Part shown: positions 1 to 9,433 of the stretch, piece by piece
Layout: each line of letters opens with the position of its first letter
Position numbering within the stretch: position 1 is the stretch's first letter
NCBI RefSeq assembly: GCF_003353175.1
Contig: NZ_QHKS01000037.1
Location: forward strand, 1 to 57,517
Direction: 5' to 3'
Length of the DNA: 57,517 nt
Source of the DNA: Paraburkholderia lacunae
GTDB lineage: Bacteria > Pseudomonadota > Gammaproteobacteria > Burkholderiales > Burkholderiaceae
Program-made: the position numbers and the translations under genes
Notes under the pieces: model-generated
What the model was told of the DNA's origin: nothing
Database searches by the model: none
Seen by the model: the letters and a program-made list of their open reading frames with translations, nothing else

Positions 1-123
1 CCGCAAGGCCTGCCCGGTGCGGGTGGTTATCGCGAGCACGACATCCTCGTGGTCGGCGAGAAAGACGCCACCAACATCACCGGATTCAGGTACGGGCCGG
101 AGCACAACATCATCAAGGCCTGA
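1..123 (+). CDS. Creatinase (creatine amidinohydrolase), C-terminal end only
   Basis: The window opens inside a plus-strand reading frame of 40 codons ending in TGA. The visible tail contains GGYREHDILVVGE and ends FRYGPEHNIIKA, which I recognise as the C-terminus of creatinases (M24, pita-bread fold enzymes that hydrolyse creatine to sarcosine and urea). The downstream genes handle sarcosine, glycine and serine, which fits exactly. The catalytic residues lie outside the window, so a related M24 amidinohydrolase or peptidase cannot be excluded. Confidence 0.75.
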   Translation, partial: PQGLPGAGGYREHDILVVGEKDATNITGFRYGPEHNIIKA

Positions 124-143
124 CACGGTCTGATTCGAATCAC

Positions 144-163
144 CCTGCGGCTACGGCCGCAGG
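144..163 (+). promoter_or_regulatory. Intercistronic hairpin with cUACGg tetraloop
   Basis: A perfect 8-bp inverted repeat (CCTGCGGC / GCCGCAGG) closes a TACG loop between the creatinase stop and glyA. As RNA this is a C(UACG)G tetraloop, of the UNCG class known to be very stable. No U-tract follows, so it is more likely a processing, stability or attenuation element than a classical terminator. Confidence 0.6.
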
Positions 164-192
164 CTCCCCAGGATGTTGCAGGAGACGTTTCA

Positions 193-1452
193 ATGTTTTC
201 AAAGGAACAGACCATTGCCGGGTTCGATCCTGAACTGTCCGACGCGATGCGCCTTGAGCGCCAGCGTCAGGAAGATCACATCGAGCTTATCGCATCGGAA
301 AACTACACCAGCCCGCGCGTCCTTGAGGCACAGGGCTCCGTGCTTACTAACAAATACGCCGAAGGTTATCCTGGAAGGCGCTACTACGGTGGCTGCGAAC
401 ATGTCGACGTGGTGGAGTCGCTGGCGATTGCGCGTGCGAAAGAGCTCTTCGGTGGCGAGTTTGCGAACGTCCAGCCGCATAGCGGTTCTCAGGCGAACGC
501 CGCAGTCTACCTGGCTTTGCTGACGCCTGGCGACACGATTCTCGGTATGAGCCTCGCGCACGGTGGACACCTGACCCACGGTGCAAAGGTCTCGTTCTCC
601 GGCAAGCTCTATAACGCGGTTCAGTATGGCGTTGATACGCGAACCGGCCTGATCGATTACGACGAAGTCGAGCGCCTGGCCGTCGAACACCAGCCAAAAA
701 TGATTGTGGCGGGTTTCTCGGCCTATTCGCGCGTGCTCGATTTCGCCCGTTTTCGTGCGATCGCAGACTGCGTGGGCGCTTATCTGTTCGTCGACATGGC
801 ACACGTTGCCGGACTCGTCGCGGCAGGCCTCTATCCGAACCCTGTGCCCTTTGCTGACATCGTCACGACCACCACCCACAAAACGCTGCGCGGTCCGCGC
901 GGCGGTCTGATTCTGGCCAGAGCGAACGCCGAGATCGAAAAGAAGCTGAATGCGATGGTCTTTCCAGGCACCCAGGGCGGCCCGCTGATGCACATCATTG
1001 CGGCGAAGGCAGTCGCGTTCAGGGAAGCGCTCGGCTCTGACTTTGTCGAGTACCAGAAACAGACGCTGGCGAATGCGCGCGCCATGGTTTCGGTGTTCGT
1101 CGAGCGCGGCTACGACGTGGTGTCCGGCGGCACGGACGATCATCTGTTTCTTGTCGACCTGGTTGCAAAGGGGATCACCGGCAAGGACGCGGACGCGGCA
1201 TTGGGTCGATCGCACATCACGGTGAACAAGAATGCAGTGCCAAACGATCCGCAGTCACCGTTCGTGACGAGCGGGATCCGCATCGGCACACCTGCCATCA
1301 CGACACGCGGATTCAGGGAGCCTGATGCCGTGCTGACCGCCGCGCTCATCTGCGACGTGCTGGACAACCTCGGCGATACCCAGGTCGAGGAGCGCGTCCG
1401 CAAACAGGTGGCGAAATTGTGTGCGCGCCTGCCGGTATACGTTGGACTTTAA
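193..1452 (+). CDS. glyA: Serine hydroxymethyltransferase
   Basis: This 419-residue cytosolic PLP enzyme interconverts glycine plus 5,10-methylene-THF with serine plus THF. The N-terminal RQEDHIELIASENYTSPRV block, the PLP-lysine motif TTTTHKTLRGPRGG (about residue 230) and the length match GlyA throughout. GGAGAC precedes the ATG at a good distance. It sits between the creatinase and the serine dehydratase, so here it probably condenses the glycine and one-carbon unit released by sarcosine oxidase. It is probably a pathway-specific paralogue of the housekeeping glyA, which is expected elsewhere in the genome. Confidence 0.97.
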   Translation: MFSKEQTIAGFDPELSDAMRLERQRQEDHIELIASENYTSPRVLEAQGSVLTNKYAEGYPGRRYYGGCEHVDVVESLAIARAKELFGGEFANVQPHSGSQANAAVYLALLTPGDTILGMSLAHGGHLTHGAKVSFSGKLYNAVQYGVDTRTGLIDYDEVERLAVEHQPKMIVAGFSAYSRVLDFARFRAIADCVGAYLFVDMAHVAGLVAAGLYPNPVPFADIVTTTTHKTLRGPRGGLILARANAEIEKKLNAMVFPGTQGGPLMHIIAAKAVAFREALGSDFVEYQKQTLANARAMVSVFVERGYDVVSGGTDDHLFLVDLVAKGITGKDADAALGRSHITVNKNAVPNDPQSPFVTSGIRIGTPAITTRGFREPDAVLTAALICDVLDNLGDTQVEERVRKQVAKLCARLPVYVGL

Positions 1453-1462
1453 CGGAAAAGCC

Positions 1463-2839
1463 ATGAACGTCAGCACCTTCGATCTCTTCAAGATCGGCAT
1501 TGGGCCCTCAAGCTCTCACACCGTCGGGCCGATGATAGCGGCTTGCCGGTTCGCGACCCGCATGCGCGACGCCGGAAAGCTGGGCGACGTGAGCGCGATA
1601 CGGGCGGACCTGTACGGCTCACTCGGCGCCACCGGCAAGGGACACGGCACCGACAAGGCTGTGCTACTTGGGCTCGAGGGGAATCTCCCCGATGCGATCG
1701 ATCCCGACTACGTGGAGACCCGGTTGGCTCATATTCGCTCGACGAAGTCGATCGAAGTCGCTGGAGTCCAGCAAATTGCCTTCGACGAGAAGACGCAGAT
1801 GGTGTTCCTGCGCCGAGAGGTGCTGCCATTCCACTCCAATGGGATGCGCTTCACCGCGTTCGACGCAAATGGCAAGGTCGTCGACGAGCAGGCCTATTAC
1901 TCAGTTGGGGGCGGCTTTGTTGTTGACGATGCAGGGGAACGGCTCAACGGTCATGAAGGTGCCACGCAGGTTCCTTATCCGTTCAGGACGGGCGTCGACC
2001 TGTTGCGTATGTGCGGCGAAAGCGGCCTGTCGATCGCGGGGTTGATGCTCGCCAACGAAGCAACCTGGCGCACTCCCGAAGCGGTGCGTCAAGGGTTGCT
2101 CAAGATTCGGGACGTGATGTCGGCCGCGATCTCGCGCGGCTGCTCGATAGAAGGACGGTTGCCGGGGCCGATGAAGGTTAGACGCCGAGCGGCCGAACTG
2201 TTTCAACAGCTGAAAGCCCAGTCGGAAGAAAGTCTGCGCGATCCGCTGTCGATGATCGACTGGATCAACCTGTACGCAATGGCGGTGAACGAGGAGAACG
2301 CCGCTGGCGGGCGCATCGTCACCGCGCCGACCAACGGCGCCGCGGGGATCATCCCGGCGGTACTGCAGTACTACATGAAGTTCGTTTCAGGTTCGAGTGA
2401 CGACGGCGTCGTGACCTTCCTGCTGACGGCCGCCGCCATCGGCCTGCTCTACAAGGAAAACGCATCGATCTCCGGCGCGGAAGTCGGTTGCCAGGGGGAA
2501 GTCGGTGTGGCGTGTTCAATGGCCGCCGCGGCGCTTGCAGCCGTGATGGGCGGCTCGCCAGAACATGTCGAAAACGCCGCCGAAATTGGCATGGAACACA
2601 ACCTGGGCATGACCTGCGATCCCGTTGGCGGCCTTGTTCAGATTCCGTGCATCGAGCGTAACGCGATGGGCGCAGTCAAGGCTGTGAACGCCGCGCGCAT
2701 GGCACTGCGCGGCAACGGCAAGCACTACGTGTCGCTGGATAAGGTCATCAAGACGATGCGTGAGACAGGCGCCGATATGAAGACCAAGTACAAGGAAACC
2801 TCGCGCGGGGGCCTCGCGGTCAACGTGATCGAGTGCTGA
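1463..2839 (+). CDS. sdaA: L-serine dehydratase (L-serine ammonia-lyase), single chain
   Basis: This 458-residue Fe-S enzyme converts serine to pyruvate and ammonia. The start FDLFKIGIGPSSSHTVGPM is the hallmark of the beta domain. The alpha domain has AVNEENAAGGRIVTAPTNGAAG, and conserved cysteines include the one in GMTCDPVGGLVQIPC. I chose the ATG at 1463 because the family begins a few residues before FDLFKIG; an upstream in-frame start would overlap glyA. It completes the glycine-serine-pyruvate route of the operon. It could equally be called sdaB. Confidence 0.95.
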   Translation: MNVSTFDLFKIGIGPSSSHTVGPMIAACRFATRMRDAGKLGDVSAIRADLYGSLGATGKGHGTDKAVLLGLEGNLPDAIDPDYVETRLAHIRSTKSIEVAGVQQIAFDEKTQMVFLRREVLPFHSNGMRFTAFDANGKVVDEQAYYSVGGGFVVDDAGERLNGHEGATQVPYPFRTGVDLLRMCGESGLSIAGLMLANEATWRTPEAVRQGLLKIRDVMSAAISRGCSIEGRLPGPMKVRRRAAELFQQLKAQSEESLRDPLSMIDWINLYAMAVNEENAAGGRIVTAPTNGAAGIIPAVLQYYMKFVSGSSDDGVVTFLLTAAAIGLLYKENASISGAEVGCQGEVGVACSMAAAALAAVMGGSPEHVENAAEIGMEHNLGMTCDPVGGLVQIPCIERNAMGAVKAVNAARMALRGNGKHYVSLDKVIKTMRETGADMKTKYKETSRGGLAVNVIEC

Positions 2840-2847
2840 GGAGACAG

Positions 2848-4095
2848 ATGATGAACCGGTATTCGATATTCAGTTTGTTGCGCAACGGGTTGTCGTATCA
2901 CGAGAACTGGGAACGCGCGTGGAAGAGCCCCGAGCCGAAGAAGGAGTACGACGTGGTGATCATCGGAGGCGGGGGTCACGGTCTCGCGACGGCGTACTAC
3001 CTCGCGAAGGAACTCGGTGTGCGAAACATTGCGGTCCTTGAAAAGGGCTGGATTGGTGGCGGCAATACCGCGCGCAACACGACGATCGTGCGCTCGAACT
3101 ATCTGTGGGACGAGTCGGCCGCCCTGTACGAAAAGGCTCTGCAACTGTGGGAAGGCCTTTCGCAGGACATCAACTATAACGTGATGTTCAGCCAGCGAGG
3201 TGTGATGAACCTTGCGCACACGTTGCAGGACGTACGCGACACCGAACGGCGCGTGAATGCGAACCGGCTGAACGGCGTCGATGCTGAATTCCTCACGCCC
3301 GAGCAGATCAAGGAGATCGTGCCCGTGATCAACCTGCACAGTCGCTATCCGGTGCTGGGCGCCTCATTCCAGCGCCGCGCCGGTGTAGCCCGGCACGATG
3401 CGGTCGCATGGGGCTATGCGCGCGGTGCCGACCAGCACGGTGTCGACATTGTGCAGAACTGTGGCGTGACCGGCATTCGCCGTGCCAATGGCGCAGTGGT
3501 CGGCGTCGATACCGTCAAAGGCTTCATCAAGGCGAAGAAGGTCGCGGTGGTCGCAGCAGGTAACAGCAGCGTGCTCGCGGAGATGGCGGGGATCCGCCTG
3601 CCGCTTGAAAGCCATCCGCTGCAGGCGCTCGTCTCGGAGCCGATCAAGCCGATCGTCAATACGGTGATCATGTCCAACGCGGTGCACGCGTACATCAGTC
3701 AGTCCGACAAGGGCGATCTGGTGATCGGGGCCGGTGTCGATCAATACACCGGATATGGACAGCGCGGCAGCTTCCACACCATCGAAGGCACGCTGCAGGC
3801 CATCGTCGAAATGTTTCCGGTGTTCTCGCGCGTGCGGATGAACCGGCAGTGGGGCGGGATCGTCGATGTGTCGCCGGATGCATGCCCGATCGTCAGCAAG
3901 ACGGACGTAAAAGGGTTGTATATCAACTGCGGCTGGGGCACGGGTGGCTTCAAGGCCACGCCGGGTTCCGGGTGGGCCTTCGCGCACACCATCGCCAACG
4001 ATGCGCCGCATCCGCTGAACGCTCCTTTCTCGCTGGACCGGTTCTACACCGGCCACCTGATCGACGAACACGGCGCGGCAGCCGTCGCGCACTAA
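2848..4095 (+). CDS. soxB: Sarcosine oxidase beta subunit
   Basis: This 415-residue flavoprotein subunit belongs to heterotetrameric sarcosine oxidase, which oxidatively demethylates sarcosine to glycine, H2O2 and methylene-THF. An FAD-binding VVIIGGGGHGLATAYYLAKE motif lies near residue 38, and GGWGTGGFKATPGSG near the C-terminus is typical of the subunit that binds FAD and covalent FMN. GAGGAGAC overlaps the sdaA stop and precedes tandem ATGs at 2848 and 2851. It is the first of the soxBDAG genes, which are packed with very short gaps or overlaps. Confidence 0.96.
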   Translation: MMNRYSIFSLLRNGLSYHENWERAWKSPEPKKEYDVVIIGGGGHGLATAYYLAKELGVRNIAVLEKGWIGGGNTARNTTIVRSNYLWDESAALYEKALQLWEGLSQDINYNVMFSQRGVMNLAHTLQDVRDTERRVNANRLNGVDAEFLTPEQIKEIVPVINLHSRYPVLGASFQRRAGVARHDAVAWGYARGADQHGVDIVQNCGVTGIRRANGAVVGVDTVKGFIKAKKVAVVAAGNSSVLAEMAGIRLPLESHPLQALVSEPIKPIVNTVIMSNAVHAYISQSDKGDLVIGAGVDQYTGYGQRGSFHTIEGTLQAIVEMFPVFSRVRMNRQWGGIVDVSPDACPIVSKTDVKGLYINCGWGTGGFKATPGSGWAFAHTIANDAPHPLNAPFSLDRFYTGHLIDEHGAAAVAH

Positions 4096-4109
4096 CCAGG
4101 GAGAGGTCA

Positions 4110-4391
4110 ATGTTGCTCATTCAATGCCCCTGGTGCGGGCCGCGCGCCGAATCCGAATTCTCGTACGGCGGCGAAGCCGAGATCGTGCGACCGCTCGACA
4201 CCGAGAAGCTTACCGACAGGGAATGGGGCGAGTACCTGTTCATGCGCAAGAACACGCGGGGTATGCACCGTGAACAGTGGAACCATGCGCAGGGATGCCG
4301 GCGCTGGTTCAACGCCGAGCGCGATACCGTGACGTACGCGTTCAGGTCGGTCAGCAAGATCGGTGGTTCGAAAGAAGGAGAATCAGCATGA
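4110..4391 (+). CDS. soxD: Sarcosine oxidase delta subunit
   Basis: This 93-residue subunit begins MLLIQCPWCGPR and contains HAQGCRRWFNAERDT. The cysteines of CPWC and GCRRW bind the structural zinc in this family. GGGAGAGG precedes the ATG. The stop overlaps the soxA start (ATGA), so translation of the two subunits is likely coupled. Confidence 0.95.
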   Translation: MLLIQCPWCGPRAESEFSYGGEAEIVRPLDTEKLTDREWGEYLFMRKNTRGMHREQWNHAQGCRRWFNAERDTVTYAFRSVSKIGGSKEGESA

Positions 4392-7384
4392 CCCAGCAGA
4401 ACCGTTTGCCATCGGGCGGCCGCATCAATCGCGCGTTCCCGCTGACGTTTACGTTTAACGGCCGCACGTACCAGGGCTTCCAGGGCGACACGCTGGCGTC
4501 TGCGCTGCTTGCCAACGACGTGCATTTCGTCGCCCGCAGCTTCAAGTATCATCGGCCGCGTGGCATCGTGACCGCGGGCGTCGAGGAGCCGAATGCGCTG
4601 GTACAACTCGAGCGCGGCGCGTATACCATTCCGAACGCGCGTGCAACGGAGGTCGAGCTATACCAGGGGCTCGACGCGACAAGCGTCAACGCCGAGCCGA
4701 GTCTCGAGCACGATCGCATGGCGATCAACCAGAAGTTTGCCCGCTTCATGCCGGCTGGCTTCTACTACAAGACGTTTATGTGGCCGCGCAGCTTCTGGCC
4801 GAAGTACGAGGAACGCATTCGCCACGCCGCGGGTCTGGGCAAGTCGCCGGAGGTGAACGATCCGAGCCGCTACGACAAGCGCTTTGCGCATTGTGACGTG
4901 CTGATCGTCGGTGCGGGTCCAGCGGGACTGGCTGCGGCGCGAACGGCGGGCGCGAGTGGCGCGCGGGTCATTTTGGTTGACGATCAACCGGAACTGGGCG
5001 GAAGCCTGCTATCGGGCACCGAGAAGATCGACGGCAAGCCAGCCCCGGACTGGGTTCGCGCGATCGAGGCCGAGCTTTCGGCTATGCCGGACGTGATCGT
5101 CCTGAGCCGTAGTACTGCGTTTGGCTATCAGGATCATAACCTCGTCACAGTCGCACAACGTCTGACCGACCATTTGCCCGTTTCAACGCGCAGCGGCACG
5201 CGCGAGCGGTTGTGGAAGGTCCGCGCGAAGCAGGTGATCCTCGCGACCGGTGCCCATGAACGGCCGCTGGTATTCGGCAACAACGACCTGCCCGGCATCA
5301 TGCTGGCGTCGGCGATCTCGACGTACATTAACCGTTACGGCGTTTTGCCAGGTCGGCGTGCAGTGATTCTCACGAATAATGACGACGGATATCGCGCCGC
5401 ACTCGACCTCAAGATACACGGGGCAGACGTGACGGTTGTCGATCCTCGCGGCGCTAGCGCAGGCGCACTGCCGGAACAGGCAGCGCGCATCGGGATCGCC
5501 ATCGTCAACAACGCCGTCGTGATCGACGCAGGCGGCAAGGAACGCGTGCGCAACGTCACCGTTGCCCGCTATGCACAGGGACGCGTGGGTCAACGCATTG
5601 CGACTCTCGGCTGTGACCTGGTGGGCATGTCGGGCGGCTGGAATCCCGTGTTGCACCTTTTTGCCCAATCGGGCGGCAAGGCACTCTGGAACGACGACAA
5701 GGCGTGCTTCATTCCGGGCGCGGGGGTCCAGGAAGAATGCAGCATCGGTGCCGCGCGAGGTGTGCTCCAGCTGCCGGAGGCGCTCGATGATGGCGTCAAG
5801 GCTGGTCGACGGGCTGCCCAGTTCGCGGGCTTGCCGGATCCTGCCGTGCAGCAGTGGCAGGCCAGGGTCTCGAATGAACAACCGCTGCTGCCGCTGTGGC
5901 TGGTTGCGAACATCGATGACGCATCGCGCGGCCCCAAGCGGTTTGTCGACTTCCAGAACGATGTGTCGGCTGCCGACATCCTGCTCGCGGCACGCGAGGG
6001 CTATCACTCCGTCGAGCACGTCAAACGCTACACGGCGATGGGTTTCGGCACCGATCAGGGCAAGCTTGGCAACATCAACGGGATGGCGATCCTGGCCCAG
6101 GCACTGGGCAAGACGATCCCCGAGACGGGTACCACAACGTTCCGGCCGAACTACACGCCGGTGACGTTCGGCACCATTGCCGGGCGCGAACTCGGGGATT
6201 TCCTCGATCCGGTTCGCAAGACCTGCATCCATCCATGGCACGAAGCGCATGGTGCCCAATTCGAAGACGTCGGCAACTGGAAGCGGCCGTGGTATTACAC
6301 GAAAAACGGCGAGGACCTGCACGCGGCGGTAGCGCGCGAATGCCTGGCGGTACGCAACAGCGTCGGCATTCTGGATGCGTCGACGCTCGGCAAGATCGAC
6401 ATTCAGGGCCCGGATGCAGCGACGCTGCTCAACTGGCTGTACACGAACCCATGGAGCAAGCTGGAAGTCGGTAAGTGCCGCTATGGACTAATGCTCGACG
6501 AGAACGGCATGGTCTTCGATGATGGTGTGACGGTGCGCCTCGGCGAACAGCACTACATGATGACCACGACCACGGGTGGCGCCGCGCGTGTGCTGAACTG
6601 GATGGAGCGCTGGCTGCAGACGGAATGGCCGCATCTGAACGTGCACCTGAGCTCCGTGACAGATCACTGGGCGACTTTCGCGGTGGTCGGGCCCAACAGC
6701 CGTAAGGTGTTGCAGAAGGTCTGCAAGGACATCGACTTCGCAAACGCGGCATTCCCGTTCATGACGTATCGCAACGGGACGGTATCCGGCGTGGCTTCAC
6801 GCGTGATGCGCATCAGCTTCTCGGGCGAGCTGGCGTACGAAGTCAACGTGCCCGCGAACTTCGGGCGTGGTGTGTGGGAAGCGCTGATGAGCGCGGGACG
6901 GGAGTTCGACATCACGCCTTATGGCACCGAAACCATGCACATTCTGCGTGCAGAGAAGGGCTACATCATCGTCGGCCAGGACACGGACGGATCGGTCACG
7001 CCGTTTGATCTCGGCATGGGCGGGATGGTCGCGAAGAAGGACTGCCTCGGCAAGCGCTCGCTGTCGCGCTCGGATACACAGAGGGCGGGACGCAAGCAGC
7101 TCGTTGGGCTTACCCCGGTGGACCCCCGCGTCACGCTGACCGAAGGCGCGCAGATCGTAACCACACCTGCGACACAGGGCATCACGCCAATGCTCGGCCA
7201 TGTAACGTCGAGCTATATAAGTCCGATTATGAAGCGGTCGATTGCGCTGGCGGTCGTCAAAGGCGGTCTCGACAGGATGGGGCAACGCGTCTTTGTGTCG
7301 ATGTCCGGCACACGCTGTGTCGAGGCCGAGGTGTGCAGTCCTGTTTTTTACGATCCTGAAGGGGTACGTCAGCATGTTGAATGA
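4388..7384 (+). CDS. soxA: Sarcosine oxidase alpha subunit
   Basis: This 998-residue subunit has the family layout: an N-terminal ferredoxin-like segment (FTFNGRTYQGFQGDTLASALLAN), a nucleotide-binding domain with DVLIVGAGPAGLAAARTAG near residue 170, and a C-terminal THF-binding aminomethyltransferase-like (GcvT) half from about residue 600. The last part contains AEKGYIIVGQDTDGSVTPFDLG. The GcvT-like domain passes the methyl carbon to THF. The start overlaps soxD and the end overlaps soxG by 11 bases. Confidence 0.96.
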   Translation: MTQQNRLPSGGRINRAFPLTFTFNGRTYQGFQGDTLASALLANDVHFVARSFKYHRPRGIVTAGVEEPNALVQLERGAYTIPNARATEVELYQGLDATSVNAEPSLEHDRMAINQKFARFMPAGFYYKTFMWPRSFWPKYEERIRHAAGLGKSPEVNDPSRYDKRFAHCDVLIVGAGPAGLAAARTAGASGARVILVDDQPELGGSLLSGTEKIDGKPAPDWVRAIEAELSAMPDVIVLSRSTAFGYQDHNLVTVAQRLTDHLPVSTRSGTRERLWKVRAKQVILATGAHERPLVFGNNDLPGIMLASAISTYINRYGVLPGRRAVILTNNDDGYRAALDLKIHGADVTVVDPRGASAGALPEQAARIGIAIVNNAVVIDAGGKERVRNVTVARYAQGRVGQRIATLGCDLVGMSGGWNPVLHLFAQSGGKALWNDDKACFIPGAGVQEECSIGAARGVLQLPEALDDGVKAGRRAAQFAGLPDPAVQQWQARVSNEQPLLPLWLVANIDDASRGPKRFVDFQNDVSAADILLAAREGYHSVEHVKRYTAMGFGTDQGKLGNINGMAILAQALGKTIPETGTTTFRPNYTPVTFGTIAGRELGDFLDPVRKTCIHPWHEAHGAQFEDVGNWKRPWYYTKNGEDLHAAVARECLAVRNSVGILDASTLGKIDIQGPDAATLLNWLYTNPWSKLEVGKCRYGLMLDENGMVFDDGVTVRLGEQHYMMTTTTGGAARVLNWMERWLQTEWPHLNVHLSSVTDHWATFAVVGPNSRKVLQKVCKDIDFANAAFPFMTYRNGTVSGVASRVMRISFSGELAYEVNVPANFGRGVWEALMSAGREFDITPYGTETMHILRAEKGYIIVGQDTDGSVTPFDLGMGGMVAKKDCLGKRSLSRSDTQRAGRKQLVGLTPVDPRVTLTEGAQIVTTPATQGITPMLGHVTSSYISPIMKRSIALAVVKGGLDRMGQRVFVSMSGTRCVEAEVCSPVFYDPEGVRQHVE

Positions 7385-7961
7385 TCTGGTTCAGGAGTCA
7401 CCGCTGGTCGGCATCGAAGCTCGGATTGCCGCTGGATCGGGTGGCTTAACTAAGCGCTTTCGGTTCACCGAGCGGCCGTTCGTGACACTTCTCACATTGC
7501 GCGGCAACGGTACCGCGTTTGATGTAGCCGTGCAGCGCGTGCTGGGCGTCCCTTTGCCGAAGCAATCCGGTGGTCGCGTGACGGCAGGTGAACGGGCAGT
7601 GTGGTGGATGGGGCCGGACGAGTGGCTGATCCAGTCTACCCAGGATATGGCGGCTGAACTCGAATGCGCCTTGCGCGAAGCGCTTGACGGACAACACTAC
7701 GCGGTCGTCGACGTCAGTAGCGGTTACACCGTAATCGACATCTCGGGTACCCACGTGCGAGAGGTGCTGGCAAGCGGCTGCCCGCTCGATTTGCATCGAC
7801 GCATGTTCGCAGACGGGCAATGCGCCAGTTCGCACTTCTTCAAGGCAGGCATCACGCTGTGCCGTGACGGGGGTGACCGGTTCCAGATCATCGTGCGGCG
7901 CAGCTTTGCCGAATACTGCTGCCTGATGCTGCTCGATGCGGCACAGCCGTATCTTGCATAG
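7374..7961 (+). CDS. soxG: Sarcosine oxidase gamma subunit
   Basis: This 195-residue protein starts MLNDLVQESPLVGIEAR. It contains WWMGPDEWLI and VVDVSSGYTVIDISG, typical of SoxG, which resembles a small GcvT domain and completes the heterotetramer. It overlaps the soxA stop in another frame. The same order (B-D-A-G) is found in known bacterial sarcosine oxidase operons. Confidence 0.93.
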   Translation: MLNDLVQESPLVGIEARIAAGSGGLTKRFRFTERPFVTLLTLRGNGTAFDVAVQRVLGVPLPKQSGGRVTAGERAVWWMGPDEWLIQSTQDMAAELECALREALDGQHYAVVDVSSGYTVIDISGTHVREVLASGCPLDLHRRMFADGQCASSHFFKAGITLCRDGGDRFQIIVRRSFAEYCCLMLLDAAQPYLA

Positions 7962-8004
7962 CACGCTCGCCGGCTGGTCCACGTCATAGAAAAGAGATCG
8001 TTCG

Positions 8005-8445
8005 ATGAAACATTCCGAAGCAGGACCAACGGTCGAATGGGATATCGTGATCGACCAGTTGCGGGGACAGACGCGAATCGGGATCCACAATCATGAACGC
8101 GTAGCCCAGCCGGTGGTGATTGATGCGGTACTGCATTGTCGAAGTCAGGCGCTACCGGAGGAGATCGATGAGTGCCTCGACTACGACGCGTTCTGCCAGA
8201 TGCTGTGCGCTTACCTCGATGCGCAGACACATACGGACCTGGTCGAACAACTCGCCGCCGATCTGCTGGCGTTGGCGTTTGACCGCTTTGCGATGCTCGA
8301 AGACGCCGTGCTGACGCTCTACAAGCCACACGCGGTGCGGTCGGCGGCGCAGGTGGGCGTGCGCCTGCGCTGGAGTCGTCACGACTTTCTGCGCCGGCGT
8401 GCTCGCGTGGCTGCCGCACACCTCGCCGAAGCGACGCACGCCTGA
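8005..8445 (+). CDS. FolB-like dihydroneopterin aldolase family protein
   Basis: This 146-residue protein contains IGIHNHERVAQPVVIDA and DYDAFCQML, matching the pterin-binding core of the FolB/T-fold family. FolB makes the pterin precursor of folate. Because it lies between soxG and purU, a role in supplying or modifying the THF used by sarcosine oxidase is a reasonable inference. The C-terminal tail, rich in Arg and Ala, is longer than in housekeeping FolB (about 120 residues). Whether it keeps aldolase activity cannot be told from the sequence. Confidence 0.82.
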   Translation: MKHSEAGPTVEWDIVIDQLRGQTRIGIHNHERVAQPVVIDAVLHCRSQALPEEIDECLDYDAFCQMLCAYLDAQTHTDLVEQLAADLLALAFDRFAMLEDAVLTLYKPHAVRSAAQVGVRLRWSRHDFLRRRARVAAAHLAEATHA

Positions 8446-8468
8446 CACATGCCACATACGGAGTCCCC

Positions 8469-9356
8469 ATGACTGAAACCACTACGAAGCAGACGGATCG
8501 GGCGCCGCAGTTCGCGCTGACCGTCACCTGTCCCAGCGCACCGGGGCAGGTCGCTGCGCTGGTGCGATTTCTCGACGATCGCGGATGCTATATCGACGAA
8601 TTCGATGTATTCGACGATGAATTCACTGCCCGTTTCTTCGTGCGATGCATTTTTCATGCGGCATCGACACAGCGGCTGGACGTTGCGTCGTTGCTTGAGG
8701 AATTTGCGAGTGTCGCCAACCGGTTCGACATGGCGTGGACGATCCACGACATGTCAGTGAAACTCAAGGTACTGATCATGGTGTCGAAGCTCGACCATTG
8801 CCTCACCGACCTGCTTTTCCGCTGGCGCATGGACGAACTGAAGATGGATATCGTCGGGGTGGCTTCGAATCATCCGGATCTCGAACCGGTTGCGGCTGCG
8901 AACGGCATCGCGTTCCACCATCTACCGCTGACGGCCGACACTAGGCCGCAACAGGAGGCGCAGATACTGACCCTGATAGAGCGGACCGGTGCTGAACTTG
9001 TCGTCCTCGCACGTTACATGCAGGTGTTATCCACCGCGCTGAGCGCATCCCTCGCGGGGCGCGCAATCAACATTCATCACTCGTTCCTGCCCGGATTCAA
9101 GGGCGCGAAGCCTTATCACCAGGCGCATGCACGCGGGGTGAAGCTGATCGGTGCGACAGCGCATTTCGTCACGGACGATCTCGACGAAGGGCCGATCATC
9201 GAACAGGTCGTGGAACGCGTCACCCACGCGTACGGCCCCGACCGGCTGCTCGCGACCGGACGTGATATGGAGTGCCTCGCGCTGGCGCGCGCCGTCAAGC
9301 TTTTTATCGAGCATCGAATCTTTACCAACGGTAACCGAACCGTTGTACTTCAGTAG
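8469..9356 (+). CDS. purU: Formyltetrahydrofolate deformylase
   Basis: This 295-residue enzyme hydrolyses 10-formyl-THF to formate and THF. An N-terminal ACT-type domain (LTVTCPSAPGQVAALVRFL) is followed by the formyltransferase fold, with NIHHSFLPGFKGAKPYHQA and GATAHFVTDDLDEGPIIEQ holding the conserved Asn, His and Asp. GGAG precedes the ATG. In this operon it would regenerate free THF from one-carbon units released by sarcosine oxidation and relieve folate trapping. Confidence 0.96.
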   Translation: MTETTTKQTDRAPQFALTVTCPSAPGQVAALVRFLDDRGCYIDEFDVFDDEFTARFFVRCIFHAASTQRLDVASLLEEFASVANRFDMAWTIHDMSVKLKVLIMVSKLDHCLTDLLFRWRMDELKMDIVGVASNHPDLEPVAAANGIAFHHLPLTADTRPQQEAQILTLIERTGAELVVLARYMQVLSTALSASLAGRAINIHHSFLPGFKGAKPYHQAHARGVKLIGATAHFVTDDLDEGPIIEQVVERVTHAYGPDRLLATGRDMECLALARAVKLFIEHRIFTNGNRTVVLQ

Positions 9357-9433
9357 TAACACACCGGTGAAGCGAACTCAAGAGTCGCAGCCGAAAAGGC
9401 AGCAATCTTATGATTCATGTTTGGAGACAACAA

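Noticed and set aside
199..1215. Long open frame on the minus strand inside glyA
   Set aside because: It is a shadow of the GC-rich glyA codons, has no ribosome site and resembles no protein family.
5183..6322. Long minus-strand open frame within soxA
   Set aside because: It lies wholly within a well supported gene on the other strand and lacks any domain signature.
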